Assembly (NCBI GenBank): GCA_938035945.1
Contig: CALHOU010000021.1
Location: 1-64,000, forward strand
DNA: 64,000 bases
Direction of reading: 5' to 3'
Origin: an uncultured Granulosicoccaceae bacterium
GTDB lineage: Bacteria; Pseudomonadota; Gammaproteobacteria; Granulosicoccales; Granulosicoccaceae
Part shown: positions 44,060-53,787 of the stretch, one piece after another
How the letters are laid out: the number at the start of each line of letters is the position of its first letter
Numbering within the stretch: the first letter of the stretch is position 1
Program-made: the position numbers and the translations under genes
The notes under the pieces: generated by a model
Seen by the model: the letters and a program-made list of their open reading frames with translations, nothing else
What the model was told of the DNA's origin: nothing
The model's database searches: none

Positions 44060-45181
44060 CTACTTATCATCATTAGCATCTGCATCAATGCTTTGCTTTA
44101 AGGATTGAATCTGCTCTTCTATTTCACTAACGACCAGTTGTGCCTCTTCTTTCTGTGTTTCGAGCTTCGCAATGCGTTTTTCAGGCGATATGCGAAGAAT
44201 GCGATTCACCACCTGGAACATCATTAAGGCTCGCATAGCCTTCATGCCAAGACTTCGTACACGGTAAACACGCGCTAACTTTGCAATTTTTTGCACCTCT
44301 GCCAGTTTAGCCAAACGTAAAACCCGCAAGGTACGTAAAAACGATATCAACGGAATTAAAATAATAGCTAGGTCAATCCAGTTCTTTTTTACATACGCAA
44401 TTTTTTTATCCGTAGCACTCACCATAATGATGAATTCGAGAGTGAATGCAAACCAGATAAACCCGGTAGCAAGATGCAACAGGAAGCGAAGCCAAAAATG
44501 CTCCTGCACCGCTCCTTTGAATACAAACTCAATGAGTAATATTGGCAAAATCAATAGGGCGATTATTAACATGGGTTTGCTGAAAATACGGGTCAGCAAT
44601 GACGACAATTCCCGGCCAGGGTGTTGCCAAGTTAATGATGGCAACCACAATCGACCATCCCATGCTGGTGAAACGGTTCCAATTCTTAGCGGGGGAATCA
44701 GGCACGCGAGTAAGGCTTGAATTTGCGTGCGACGCGCGCCTTGGCCGTTGCGAGTGGTTCTGTAGTTGTAAATAAATTCTAGCCAGAACAAGGGCCAGAT
44801 GGCGAGTAAGGCAATAAGCAAGTATCCGCCAATCCGAGCAGCTGAATCTGCCATTTGCAAAGCGTCGGTTAAAACAGCAGCATCTGTGGCATTGGCTTCG
44901 ACGTCGATCTTGGCAAGCTCCGCCACGCGCGGAATGTCCACCCACGTGATCACGATGCCGGCCAGCAATAAGAGAAAAAGCACGCTGAGCAAGAACATAG
45001 GGAAGGCAAATTTGTCTGCCTGCTCGCGCTGCTGTGCTTTTGATTGTTCTATTACATTATCCGACACAAAATTCCATCCGGGTTTTGGGCTTAAGAATGG
45101 CCAGTCAAATAAATGACGAGCGATGTGCGCAAGCGTTGGTAACCCCATTAGAAGCAGGGTACGCACCAATTGCAAGCTCAA
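44060..45181 (-). CDS. voltage-sensor-like membrane protein without evident pore
   Basis: A 373-residue membrane protein. Two long hydrophobic helices lie in the first 145 residues, separated by an acidic loop. After a soluble part come three helices (about 203-225, 232-252 and 268-282) and an S4-like amphipathic segment, FLRTLRVLRLAKLAEVQKIA followed by KLARVYRVRSL, with arginine or lysine about every third residue. The C-terminus is a coiled coil. No potassium-channel filter (TVGYG) is present. The start is TTG; an ATG at 45148 is an alternative. Confidence 0.7.
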   Translation of the reverse strand: MSLQLVRTLLLMGLPTLAHIARHLFDWPFLSPKPGWNFVSDNVIEQSKAQQREQADKFAFPMFLLSVLFLLLLAGIVITWVDIPRVAELAKIDVEANATDAAVLTDALQMADSAARIGGYLLIALLAIWPLFWLEFIYNYRTTRNGQGARRTQIQALLACLIPPLRIGTVSPAWDGRLWLPSLTWQHPGRELSSLLTRIFSKPMLIIALLILPILLIEFVFKGAVQEHFWLRFLLHLATGFIWFAFTLEFIIMVSATDKKIAYVKKNWIDLAIILIPLISFLRTLRVLRLAKLAEVQKIAKLARVYRVRSLGMKAMRALMMFQVVNRILRISPEKRIAKLETQKEEAQLVVSEIEEQIQSLKQSIDADANDDK

Positions 45182-45437
45182 GCCTCAGAACTTGCTTCTC
45201 GTCGTACCAAACTCTTTGAACTTTAGCTTTTTTTGCATGGCTTGCTCTTTGCTTTGCTTGTTTGTGATGAACCTCGCATAAGAGCTGCGATATTCAACCA
45301 AATCGTAACGGTTAGTTCAGAACACCCGCTTTGACGACAGCTTGCACAATGACCATATCGATGTCGGTGGTTGGTTCGTCAACTTGGTGGGTAAGCACTA
45401 AGCCTGGTTAGCCGTATTTAAATATGAGAACACGCGG

Positions 45438-46394
45438 ATGAATTCAACAAAGAGACCTATTGGGGTTAAGCTGGCTGTAGCACTGAGCGTGTTGTTAGTG
45501 ACTGCGTGTAGCAGTGGTACTGACCCTATTGTTGTGACAGACGCAAACATGGACAATGATAGTGGGATAGATGTTGATAGCATTCCACCATTTGAGCCGC
45601 CAGCGCCTATTACCGGGCCGGTTCAGGCCCTGCCAACGGTTGACTTTGCGGCCAAGCTTTTTGTAGTAGAAGAGCAGACGGCAACGGCTATTGAGTCGTA
45701 TGCGCAGGCGCAATTCTATAGATTAACCACGCCGCTCGATACACCACCGTTTTTGCGTGAAAGGAGTGCGCTCGACTTATGTGAGATTGGTTCTGAAGCC
45801 TCACAAATAAATGCGGAAAATTTAAATTTTCCGATTGATCACATGCTCAATACAGCTGATGCTTCTGTCTTGCAAGTAGCGAATATTATAGCTGGTCAAT
45901 CCGTTGAATTAAACAGCAACGACGGAAGTTATGTATCGCTTGAACAAGGTCCTGATGAGCTCAGCTACGAGCCACCGTTGGCAGCAGATATGAATATGAC
46001 GGTGCCCAGTGCTTTGAATGTGAGCGTGCTTGGTGATGAATTTCCCGGGCTTACATGGCAGTGGGAAAAGTCAGCTCCAATCTCAGCGGAACTGCGTAGT
46101 GCCGTTCGATCGGTTGCTGACAATGCGCAATTGAGCTGGACCGGCTTGGAACAAACAACAGCACAGCATAGTTGGTTATATTTGTACGCGGCCCACATTA
46201 ATGAATTAACCGGCGAGTATCAATCCTTTACATGTGAACTTGCCGATGATGGTGAATTTACCTTGCCTGCTAATATCCAGTCACTTTACAGTAACGGCTT
46301 TTCGGCCCAATTCGTAGAAATGGCGCGTTATACGCGAAGCCTGCAAACAATTAGCGATGTAAGCATTGTTAATGTGTTTATGCAAAAACTCTGA
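45438..46394 (+). CDS. lipoprotein of unknown function
   Basis: A 318-residue lipoprotein with a lipobox VTACS near residues 21-25. An acidic and proline-rich linker follows to about residue 55, then a globular domain with SYAQAQFYRLTTPLDTPPFL and LTWQWEKS, beta-rich. No family recognised. Upstream 250 bases contain no other gene. Monocistronic. Confidence 0.65.
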   Translation: MNSTKRPIGVKLAVALSVLLVTACSSGTDPIVVTDANMDNDSGIDVDSIPPFEPPAPITGPVQALPTVDFAAKLFVVEEQTATAIESYAQAQFYRLTTPLDTPPFLRERSALDLCEIGSEASQINAENLNFPIDHMLNTADASVLQVANIIAGQSVELNSNDGSYVSLEQGPDELSYEPPLAADMNMTVPSALNVSVLGDEFPGLTWQWEKSAPISAELRSAVRSVADNAQLSWTGLEQTTAQHSWLYLYAAHINELTGEYQSFTCELADDGEFTLPANIQSLYSNGFSAQFVEMARYTRSLQTISDVSIVNVFMQKL

Positions 46395-46453
46395 TAGGGC
46401 CATTGCCAGTCGGCTAAAATGCTCTTTTTCGTATTCTTGTGCGTTAACACATC

Positions 46454-47422
46454 ATGAGCAACATCATCATAGGCCGAACAGGTCTGGCAGGCTACATCAC
46501 GCTAGACCGTCCGCAGGCGTTAAATTCACTCACGCATGACATGATTCATGACATTCATGCTGGTATTCGCCAGCATGAAGCCGATGACGCGGTGGAACTA
46601 ATCGTATTGCGTTCATCCAATGAACGAGCCTTTTGTGCTGGTGGCGATATGAAAGCCACGCGTTTGCAGGCTTTAGATAATAAATGGGATGAGTTGCAAC
46701 AGTTCTTCGCTGAAGAATATGCGCTGAACTTGCATATAGCCGAATGTGCAAAGCCCTATATTTCAATGGTTAGTGGAATAGCCATGGGTGGCGGCTTGGG
46801 ATTAAGTGTACATGGTGATGTGCTGATAGTTGATGAAACTGCACGTCTGGCCATGCCAGAGACAGCCATTGGCTTCTTCCCCGATGTTGGCGGTACGTAT
46901 TTTCTATCGCGCTTACCCTTCGATGCGGGCTTGTGGTTATCGCTGACGGGGACGGCAGTGAAAGGGCTCGACGCGGTCACAAGTGGATTAGCAAGCCATT
47001 TTGTAAAACAAGAGCAGTGGGCAACCCTGTATACAGCCTTTGAAAATGAAGGTAAACACGCGCTGGAATCTGTTTTGCCAAGCGTTGCCAGTAACGATAA
47101 GAATGAAGATTTTATTGAGACCTTAAAGCAACGTCAAACCTGGTTTAGTGTTGTTGATCTAACAAGTCTCAAACAAACTTTAGAAGCTGCAAGTGCTAAT
47201 AGCGAAGATGCCGAAGCGTTATTGAAGCGCTTAAACGCGATGTCGCCCTATGCAATGAATTTATCTCGCGCTCTGTTACAAGAAGCAGCCAAGCACGATT
47301 TGGCAAGGTGCTTACAACTTGAGTTAGTCGCAGCCGATGAAGCCGTGCGGCATCCAGATTTTGTTGAAGGTATACGCGCTGTGCTTGTTGATAAAGATAA
47401 GGCCGAATGGGCGAGTACTTAG
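46454..47422 (+). CDS. enoyl-CoA hydratase/isomerase family, 3-hydroxyisobutyryl-CoA hydrolase-like
   Basis: A 322-residue crotonase-fold protein. Oxyanion segments are SNERAFCAGGDM (about 54-65) and SGIAMGGGLGLSVHGD (about 105-120). The active Glu region MPETAIGFFPDVGGTYFLSR is the hallmark of 3-hydroxyisobutyryl-CoA hydrolases, the thioesterase of valine catabolism. Length is slightly below the family's usual 350. No other valine-degradation gene is in the window. Confidence 0.87.
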   Translation: MSNIIIGRTGLAGYITLDRPQALNSLTHDMIHDIHAGIRQHEADDAVELIVLRSSNERAFCAGGDMKATRLQALDNKWDELQQFFAEEYALNLHIAECAKPYISMVSGIAMGGGLGLSVHGDVLIVDETARLAMPETAIGFFPDVGGTYFLSRLPFDAGLWLSLTGTAVKGLDAVTSGLASHFVKQEQWATLYTAFENEGKHALESVLPSVASNDKNEDFIETLKQRQTWFSVVDLTSLKQTLEAASANSEDAEALLKRLNAMSPYAMNLSRALLQEAAKHDLARCLQLELVAADEAVRHPDFVEGIRAVLVDKDKAEWAST

Positions 47423-47452
47423 CTAATCGCGTGGCAAGGTCTCTGATTAAGC

Positions 47453-48193
47453 ATGAATATATTTCGCAATCTATTTCGTCGCTATAAACCGACTGTTGTG
47501 CATCCGCCGATGGATATCATGCAATACCCGATGCAAGCCTATCTTGATACTGGCAAGGAGCAGCTGGTTGATGTGCGTATTGGATTTTCAACGACTCGTC
47601 AGCCGATCAGTTGCGGCATGAATCCATATAGGGACAGAGCTGGTGTATACGATTCAATTCAAGAGGTATGTAAGGGCGATGTCTTAGACATTGGTGCTTG
47701 CATGGGTGACATGTCATTGCAGCTACAAAATGCGGGTTTTAACGTCACCGCACTCGATATTTCGCAAGCATCTATTGACTACATGACCAAAGTTGGCGTG
47801 CAACAGTGTGTGCTAGGTGATATTAGTACTATCGGCGATCAAACATTCGACACGATACTGCTGCTTGGTTCTACGCTAGGAATTTGTGGACAAATGAATG
47901 CACTACCAGGATTCCTCAGGCAAGTGCGCAGTATGCTTAAAGAAAACGGGCAGATTATTATTGAAGATGCCAATGTGTTGTGGGGCGATGGATATTCTGA
48001 ATGGACGTGCCAATTGGCCTATAAGCAATATGAATCCACTGAATTCCCCTGGCTAAACGTAGGGGCTGACAGGCTTGTAGAAGAACTATCGAAACTGGGT
48101 TTTTCTTCGGGCCTTGTTTGTGATCATGTGAAAAGCCACAACTATGTATTGTTGGCAAAATTGCAATGTGCTGATTCTGTAGTGCGAGGCTGA
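47453..48193 (+). CDS. class I SAM-dependent methyltransferase
   Basis: A 246-residue protein with the SAM motif I VLDIGACMGDMSLQLQNAG near residue 78 and motif ALDISQASIDYM. ILLLGSTLGICGQ and IIIEDANVLW are later strands. The first 70 residues are a non-conserved lead. The acceptor substrate is unknown. It lies 30 bases after the crotonase-like gene in the same direction, so may be co-transcribed. Confidence 0.82.
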   Translation: MNIFRNLFRRYKPTVVHPPMDIMQYPMQAYLDTGKEQLVDVRIGFSTTRQPISCGMNPYRDRAGVYDSIQEVCKGDVLDIGACMGDMSLQLQNAGFNVTALDISQASIDYMTKVGVQQCVLGDISTIGDQTFDTILLLGSTLGICGQMNALPGFLRQVRSMLKENGQIIIEDANVLWGDGYSEWTCQLAYKQYESTEFPWLNVGADRLVEELSKLGFSSGLVCDHVKSHNYVLLAKLQCADSVVRG

Positions 48194-48239
48194 TGCCAAC
48201 TTATCTTATGTAGAACAATTTTTATGCTTTATTTAATCC

Positions 48240-49016
48240 ATGGATAACGTAGTAGCCTATCTCCTTCTTACAACGCTGATCGCGTTGTTGCAGATCCCGG
48301 AGAATTACTTCGCGTTTATTGCAAAACACAAAGCGCAGCCAATTGGACTAACGTTCACTGTGCTTGAATTTCTGTGGGTATTTGTGTCAATCGTATTCTT
48401 GATTATAAGCGAGGCCACAGCCTTAGAGGCATCGGTCGCTGTGTTTTATATTGTGATAAACATGGTCGGATGGGTGTTGGGGCATTTTCTGTACAAGCCT
48501 GCTGGTGTTAAGCCAATGGACCTATCCGTAATACCGGATTCGTTTTTTATCGGTGCGATGTTTGTTTGTGCCATGTTATTCGGGTTCGGATGTTATGTGC
48601 TATTCCAAAGTTTTCCTACACGGCGCGATACACCAATTACTGAATTTTTATTGAGCAATATCGCCATCATCGTTTGGGTACCGACCGGCTTTATTATTTT
48701 GAGATCGATATTTGTCACCTTAGGCCAACGTTTTCTTACAAGAATTGATCAAGAAATTATCGATGCCATACAGGATAACCAAACTTGCAGTGATTTCTTT
48801 GGTGAGGTATTGAGTGTGGAGTTAAATACCGAACTCACTGAAGACAACGAAGATGAATCGGTGTACGCGTTTTACGTTACCGGCAACAAGCGCAGTGCTA
48901 CGCTTGTTGCGCATTTCGCCACAGTTATGCGAACAAAGCATAAGATTTTATTTGGCACTATCACAACAGCACACGGCGACACGATTGAGATCAATGAAGT
49001 CGGGTTGCACGCATAA
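48240..49016 (+). CDS. membrane protein of unknown function
   Basis: A 258-residue protein. Residues 1-115 hold four hydrophobic helices and a fifth is at about 137-160. The C-terminal 90 residues are soluble and acidic (TEDNEDESVYAFYVTGNKRS). No family recognised. It follows the methyltransferase gene in the same direction after 46 bases. Confidence 0.55.
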   Translation: MDNVVAYLLLTTLIALLQIPENYFAFIAKHKAQPIGLTFTVLEFLWVFVSIVFLIISEATALEASVAVFYIVINMVGWVLGHFLYKPAGVKPMDLSVIPDSFFIGAMFVCAMLFGFGCYVLFQSFPTRRDTPITEFLLSNIAIIVWVPTGFIILRSIFVTLGQRFLTRIDQEIIDAIQDNQTCSDFFGEVLSVELNTELTEDNEDESVYAFYVTGNKRSATLVAHFATVMRTKHKILFGTITTAHGDTIEINEVGLHA

Positions 49017-49185
49017 TTTAATCTTACACGTAATTTCCAGCCGCGCTCTACCAATTGCAGGAAACTGCGCAATAGATACAAACTGAATGCCTACGTACGG
49101 CTTGTGCGGGTTTGCCTGCTGTGCCGCCCGTATGGGTAATAGTCATGACCAAATTGCGCTTGCTAATGGTGGAAATTTCCATATA

Positions 49186-49201
49186 CTGTATATATATCCA
49201 G
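49186..49201. promoter_or_regulatory. LexA-type SOS box
   Basis: CTGTATATATATCCAG fits the gammaproteobacterial LexA consensus CTGT-N8-ACAG with one mismatch and is embedded in the usual TA-rich context. It lies 20 bases before the radical SAM gene start. Confidence 0.7.
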
Positions 49202-49221
49202 TTATATGGACAGAGCCACCC

Positions 49222-50310
49222 ATGTACACAAAACCAATAGCCAGAAAGGGCCGAGGTGCCATAAGCAATGCCAGTGGGCGGTACGAAACCCATACCATCC
49301 ACTCTGTGGACGATGGTTGGCACACTTACATGTCACCAGATTCGGCACAAAACACTCAGCTGCGCACGCAATGGCAGGACGATAAAAGCAAAACCATCAT
49401 CACGCGTAACCGCTCACCCGATATCCACTTTGACCGGTCGGTCAATCCTTATCGTGGGTGTGAACATGGCTGTGTGTACTGTTTTGCCAGGCCAACCCAT
49501 ACTTGGTTAGGGCATTCAGCCGGCCTCGATTTTGAAACACGGCTCTATGCCAAGCGTAATGCCGCATCCTTGTTAAAAGCAGAATTAGCAAAACCATCCT
49601 ATACCTGCGAACCCATTGCACTGGGTGTGAATACCGATGCTTATCAACCCTTAGAACGAAAGTTGAACATTACGCGCGATGTGTTACAGGTTTTGCATGA
49701 TGCAAAACACCCAGCTTATCTCATTACCAAGTCATCATTGATTGAGCGGGATATCGACATCATCAAATCAATGGCCGAGCAACAGTTGGTATCTGTGTGT
49801 GTATCTATAACAACATTGGATAGAAAGCTTGCGCGAAAACTAGAACCGCGCGCTACCTCTCCACACCGTCGTCTGCAAATATTGGAAAAGTTTAGTCATG
49901 CCGGAATACCAACTCGCGTTAGCATCTCGCCGATTATCCCGGCATTAAATGAAGAAGAGCTGGACGCCATCGTTGCAGCGGCCGCTAATGCAGGTGTTGT
50001 TGCCGCCTATGCCATAGTGTTGCGACTACCGCACGAACTGCAAACGCTTTTTCCTGAATGGTTGCGTGAGCATTACCCCATGCGGGCTGATCGAATAATC
50101 AAAGCTATCCGTTCCATGCGCGAAGATAAACTCAACAACGCGGATTTCAATCATCGTATGACAGGGTTTGGGCCTAGAGCAGCAATTATTCAACAACGCT
50201 TCCAATTAGCCTGTAAAAAAGCAGGTATCGCGGTTGGTCGTGATTTTGAACTCGATACAACCCGCTTTGTGGCACCCAATGTAGATGGTCAATTGAATTT
50301 GTTTGTGTAG
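49222..50310 (+). CDS. PA0069-family radical SAM protein, LexA-box preceded
   Basis: About 362 residues from the ATG at 49222; the reading frame runs upstream to 49087 across the LexA box, so the downstream ATG fits better. The iron-sulfur motif is CEHGCVYCFARP (CxxxCxxC). KGRGAISNASGRYE at the start, NRSPDIHFDRSVNPYRGCEH and FELDTTRF near the end match the PA0069/Rv2578c-type family, once described as photolyase-like. The chemistry is unknown. As I recall, PA0069 belongs to the SOS regulon of P. aeruginosa, in line with the box here. Confidence 0.9.
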   Translation: MYTKPIARKGRGAISNASGRYETHTIHSVDDGWHTYMSPDSAQNTQLRTQWQDDKSKTIITRNRSPDIHFDRSVNPYRGCEHGCVYCFARPTHTWLGHSAGLDFETRLYAKRNAASLLKAELAKPSYTCEPIALGVNTDAYQPLERKLNITRDVLQVLHDAKHPAYLITKSSLIERDIDIIKSMAEQQLVSVCVSITTLDRKLARKLEPRATSPHRRLQILEKFSHAGIPTRVSISPIIPALNEEELDAIVAAAANAGVVAAYAIVLRLPHELQTLFPEWLREHYPMRADRIIKAIRSMREDKLNNADFNHRMTGFGPRAAIIQQRFQLACKKAGIAVGRDFELDTTRFVAPNVDGQLNLFV

Positions 50311-50335
50311 AATTAAATATAAAAGGAGCTAATTG

Positions 50336-50887
50336 ATGGCTAAATTCACGAAGCTGAATAATACGCTGACCAAGTTCATCGAAAAACAACCGCTTTTCTT
50401 CGTTGCAACGGCAGGCTATGAAGGGCGGGTGAACCTATCCCCTAAAGGCATGGACACGCTCAGAGTAATCGACGATAACCATATTTCATGGTTGAGCCTA
50501 AGCGGTAGTGGTAATGAAACGGCTGCACATGTGCTTGAAACGCCCAGAATGACCTTGATGTTTTGCGCGTTTGAAGGTGATGCCATGATTCTTCGAACCT
50601 ATGGCAACGCGCAAGTCATTTATCCACATGATGATGCTTGGGAAGAGGCGGTTGCACTTTACCCAAGCATTGGTGGAACTCGCCAAATTTATAACTTAAC
50701 TATCGACATGGCACAGACGTCCTGCGGCACGGGTGTGCCTTATATGCAATTTAAAAAAAGCCGCGCTGAAGATGAGCTGGTTCCTTATTTTGATGATCTT
50801 GGCCCGCAAGGCACCGAAAAATTCTGGCGCAAGAAAAACATGGTTTCGCTTGATGGCAAGCCAACCGGTATTTTTAAAGATACCTGA
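50336..50887 (+). CDS. pyridoxamine 5'-phosphate oxidase family protein
   Basis: About 183 residues, starting at the ATG at 50336 with AAAAGGAG upstream. The split-barrel flavin-binding fold is suggested by PLFFVATAGYEGRVNLSPKG, ISWLSLSGSGNETAAH and RMTLMFCAFEGDAMILRTYG. Function within the family varies (flavin or F420-dependent reductases, general stress proteins); this one is close to the PPOX-type general stress proteins. It follows the radical SAM gene and precedes a GST gene by nine bases. Confidence 0.85.
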   Translation: MAKFTKLNNTLTKFIEKQPLFFVATAGYEGRVNLSPKGMDTLRVIDDNHISWLSLSGSGNETAAHVLETPRMTLMFCAFEGDAMILRTYGNAQVIYPHDDAWEEAVALYPSIGGTRQIYNLTIDMAQTSCGTGVPYMQFKKSRAEDELVPYFDDLGPQGTEKFWRKKNMVSLDGKPTGIFKDT

Positions 50888-50896
50888 AGTGGCGGT

Positions 50897-51553
50897 ATGG
50901 GCAATCCAGCATTAGAAATATTCGGTCGTCACACGTCCTACAACGTGCAAAAAGTGTTGTGGATAGTCGACGAGCTAAATCTTATTTACTCTCATACAGA
51001 AGTGGGTGGTCGCTTTGGTGGTAACGACACGGTAGAATTTTTAAGGATGAACCCTGCCGGTAAAGTGCCAGTATTGCGCGATAGGGGTAAAGTAGTTTTA
51101 GAGTCAAACACCATTGTTCGTTACTTGGCTCAAACCTACGGTATTAAATCGTGGCTACCAAGTGGTGCCTTTGAACGCAGTCAGTGCGATCAATGGATGG
51201 ATTGGTCAATTGATCGATTCGAACAAGCATTTGTCGGGGTTTTCTGGGGGCACTATAGAACCCCTGCGGCCGATCGGGATAACGACGCTATCGCCAAAAG
51301 CGTCGTCGATTGCGAAAACTGCTTGGAGTTGTTAAGCCAACAATTGGCAAACAAAGCTTTCTTACTCGGGACCAACCCAACCGTTGCCGATATTGCTACC
51401 GGCGTGTTTTTGCATCGGCTAATTAGCATGGACTTAACGATTGACGTCCCAGACAACATCAATCGGTGGTACCAAAGGTTTAGTCTAAGGCCGGGTTACA
51501 AAAAGTGGGTGATGAGCGACTTCTCTGAGTTAAAAGCACGCATCGGCTACTAA
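50897..51553 (+). CDS. glutathione S-transferase
   Basis: A 218-residue GST. The N-terminal thioredoxin fold has HTSYNVQKVLWIVDEL and the cis-proline region GKVPVLRD, then ESNTIVRYLAQTYG. The C-terminal helical domain has PTVADIATGVFLHRL. GSHs are used for conjugation or reduction of an unknown substrate. It overlaps nothing but lies close after the PPOX gene, and before betC after about 40 bases. Confidence 0.9.
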   Translation: MGNPALEIFGRHTSYNVQKVLWIVDELNLIYSHTEVGGRFGGNDTVEFLRMNPAGKVPVLRDRGKVVLESNTIVRYLAQTYGIKSWLPSGAFERSQCDQWMDWSIDRFEQAFVGVFWGHYRTPAADRDNDAIAKSVVDCENCLELLSQQLANKAFLLGTNPTVADIATGVFLHRLISMDLTIDVPDNINRWYQRFSLRPGYKKWVMSDFSELKARIGY

Positions 51554-51592
51554 AATTTTGCTAGTCTGCGTTGCGAACCAGGAATTAGCATC

Positions 51593-53113
51593 ATGACACA
51601 GAGCAAACCCAACATTCTTATTATTATGGTCGATCAGCTCAATGGAACCTTGTTTCCTGATGGGCCAGTTGATTGGTTGCATACGCCGCACTTAAAATCC
51701 TTGGCGGCCAAATCAACGCGATTCCAAAATGCCTATACAGCCTCACCATTGTGCGCGCCAGGACGGGCCAGTTTTATGTCTGGGTTATTACCATCGCGCA
51801 CGCGTGTGTATGACAACGCCGCGGAGTTTGCATCCGATATTCCAACTTATGCTCACCACTTAAGACGGTGCGGTTACTACACGTGCTTATCGGGCAAGAT
51901 GCACTTTGTAGGTCCTGATCAACTGCACGGTTTTGAAGAACGATTAACCACGGATATTTACCCTGCTGATTTTGGCTGGACGCCAGACTACAGAAAACCG
52001 GGGGAACGGATTAACTGGTGGTATCACAACATGGGTTCTGTTAAAGGTGCTGGCGTGGCCGAAATTACCAATCAAATGGAATATGATGATGAGGTTGCTA
52101 ATTTTGCCGAACAAAAACTGTATCAACTCTCTCGCGGGCTCGATGAACGACCCTGGTCGTTAACGGTAAGTTTTACGCATCCACACGACCCATATGTTGC
52201 GCGTAAAAAGTTCTGGGATTTATATAACGACTGCGACCACTTAGAGCCTGTGGAAGCGGCCTATAACTATGAAGACTATGATGCGCATTCAAAACGCATC
52301 ATGTTGGCAAATGACTACACAGCATTTGATATCGGCATTGATGATGTGCGTCGTTCACGCCAAGCCTACTTTGCCAACATTTCTTACTTGGATGAAAAAA
52401 TTGGCCAGCTCATGCAAGTGTTGGAAGACACGCGCCAAACCGACAATACCGTTGTTGTATTCGTATCCGACCATGGCGATATGATTGGCGAAAAAGGCTT
52501 GTGGTTTAAAATGAATTTTCTGGAAGGTTCATCCCGGGTGCCATTGATGATTTGTGCGCCCGGCATGGCGCCAGGGCTAATTCAGACGCCCGTTTCTAAT
52601 ATTGATGTCACGCCAACCATTGCACAACTCGCTGGCGTATCCATCGAAGAGGTTCAGCCGTGGGTTGATGGTATGAGCCTGGTTGGTATGGCTGCCGGTG
52701 AACAACGTGAAGCGCCTGTACATATGGAATACGCAGCCGAAGGTAGTTATGCACCGGTTGTGTCTATCCGACAAGGTGCCTGGAAATACAACCGCTGTAA
52801 TCTAGACCCCGAACAACTCTTTAATGTAGACGACGATCCGCACGAGACGGAAAACCTTGCGCAGCGCGAAGAACACAAAGCCGTGCTGCAACAATTTCGT
52901 GACCAGGCTGATGCCCGGTGGGACTTAGATGCATTCGACAATCAGGTGCGTGAATCTCAAGCGCGTCGATGGGTTGTGTATGAAGCTTTAAGAAACGGCG
53001 ACTACTATCCGTGGGAGTTTCAACCATTACAAAAGGCATCAGAGCGCTATATGCGAAATCACATGGATTTGAATGTGTTGGAAGAAAACCAAAGATTCCC
53101 ACGCGGCGAGTAA
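51593..53113 (+). CDS. betC: choline-sulfatase
   Basis: A 506-residue type I sulfatase hydrolysing choline-O-sulfate to choline and sulfate. NILIIMVDQLNGTLFP begins the fold. The formylglycine cysteine is in SPLCAPGRASFMSG near residue 53. LLPSRTRVYDNAAEF, LSGKMHFVGPDQ and SDHGDMIGEKGLW are also characteristic of BetC. No signal peptide, so cytoplasmic as known for BetC. The other bet genes are not in the window. A sulfatase-maturation enzyme is not in the window either. Confidence 0.94.
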   Translation: MTQSKPNILIIMVDQLNGTLFPDGPVDWLHTPHLKSLAAKSTRFQNAYTASPLCAPGRASFMSGLLPSRTRVYDNAAEFASDIPTYAHHLRRCGYYTCLSGKMHFVGPDQLHGFEERLTTDIYPADFGWTPDYRKPGERINWWYHNMGSVKGAGVAEITNQMEYDDEVANFAEQKLYQLSRGLDERPWSLTVSFTHPHDPYVARKKFWDLYNDCDHLEPVEAAYNYEDYDAHSKRIMLANDYTAFDIGIDDVRRSRQAYFANISYLDEKIGQLMQVLEDTRQTDNTVVVFVSDHGDMIGEKGLWFKMNFLEGSSRVPLMICAPGMAPGLIQTPVSNIDVTPTIAQLAGVSIEEVQPWVDGMSLVGMAAGEQREAPVHMEYAAEGSYAPVVSIRQGAWKYNRCNLDPEQLFNVDDDPHETENLAQREEHKAVLQQFRDQADARWDLDAFDNQVRESQARRWVVYEALRNGDYYPWEFQPLQKASERYMRNHMDLNVLEENQRFPRGE

Positions 53114-53185
53114 GATGCCGGTGGGAACCTATTCAATATCCCTGTTAATGTGTGTCAAGGCTACCGTTGAAAAAGCGGATCATTA

Positions 53186-53217
53186 AAAAAGGACCAGCAC
53201 TGATGCCGGTCCTTTTT
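53186..53217. terminator. bidirectional intrinsic terminator
   Basis: AAAAAGGACC - AGCACTGATGCC - GGTCCTTTTT lies between betC and the convergent BON gene. A run before and T run after, so it can serve both. Confidence 0.85.
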
Positions 53218-53252
53218 CGTTTGAGCCTAATGTCAGGCCGGTTAACTAAAAC

Positions 53253-53525
53253 TTAGTTAGTTTGAAAAGCGTGGTTGATTACGCGTTCAACACCTACACC
53301 GTTCTTGGCTGCTTGCAGTGCGCGTTGCTGATCACTTGCATCACCAAAGTAACCTTGTAGAGTAACCGTGCCTTGATCAACGTTAACTGTCACGTTTGAA
53401 TCTGCGCCTAGTACAGACAAGATGTCGCGGTTTAGGTCGCCTTGAGAAATCATGGCAGAAGCAGGACCTGCAACAAGAGCAGATAGAGCGATAGCAGCAG
53501 CAAAAGTTTTGATTGAAGTTTTCAT
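53253..53525 (-). CDS. periplasmic BON-domain protein
   Basis: A 90-residue exported protein. Signal peptide ends at ASA near residue 24 (FAAAIALSALVAGPASA). The rest is one BON domain: VTVNVDQGTVTLQGYFGD and QRALQAAKNGVGVERVINH, a phospholipid-binding fold seen in OsmY. Probably an envelope stress or osmotic protein. Alone, with its own promoter region. Confidence 0.87.
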   Translation of the reverse strand: MKTSIKTFAAAIALSALVAGPASAMISQGDLNRDILSVLGADSNVTVNVDQGTVTLQGYFGDASDQQRALQAAKNGVGVERVINHAFQTN

Positions 53526-53787
53526 AATTTAGTACCCTTTTATTTAAGTAAGTTAAGTTGTTCGTTTGGAAGCGCTGTAGTGCTCTTCCATGTAAACAGT
53601 ATCGGGTACCACCTTTGCCGCCGTGTTGCGGCTAACTTACCTTTTTGTATGTTTGAGCGGATTGATTGAGAATAGGGTGTAAATCAGCTTAAACGCGCTG
53701 AATATGTGAAGTTCAGCATATTTATTACCGTACCCATATAGTGTGCTTTGATAATCAACATGGGTGCAATATTGCCATGGGCAAGCT

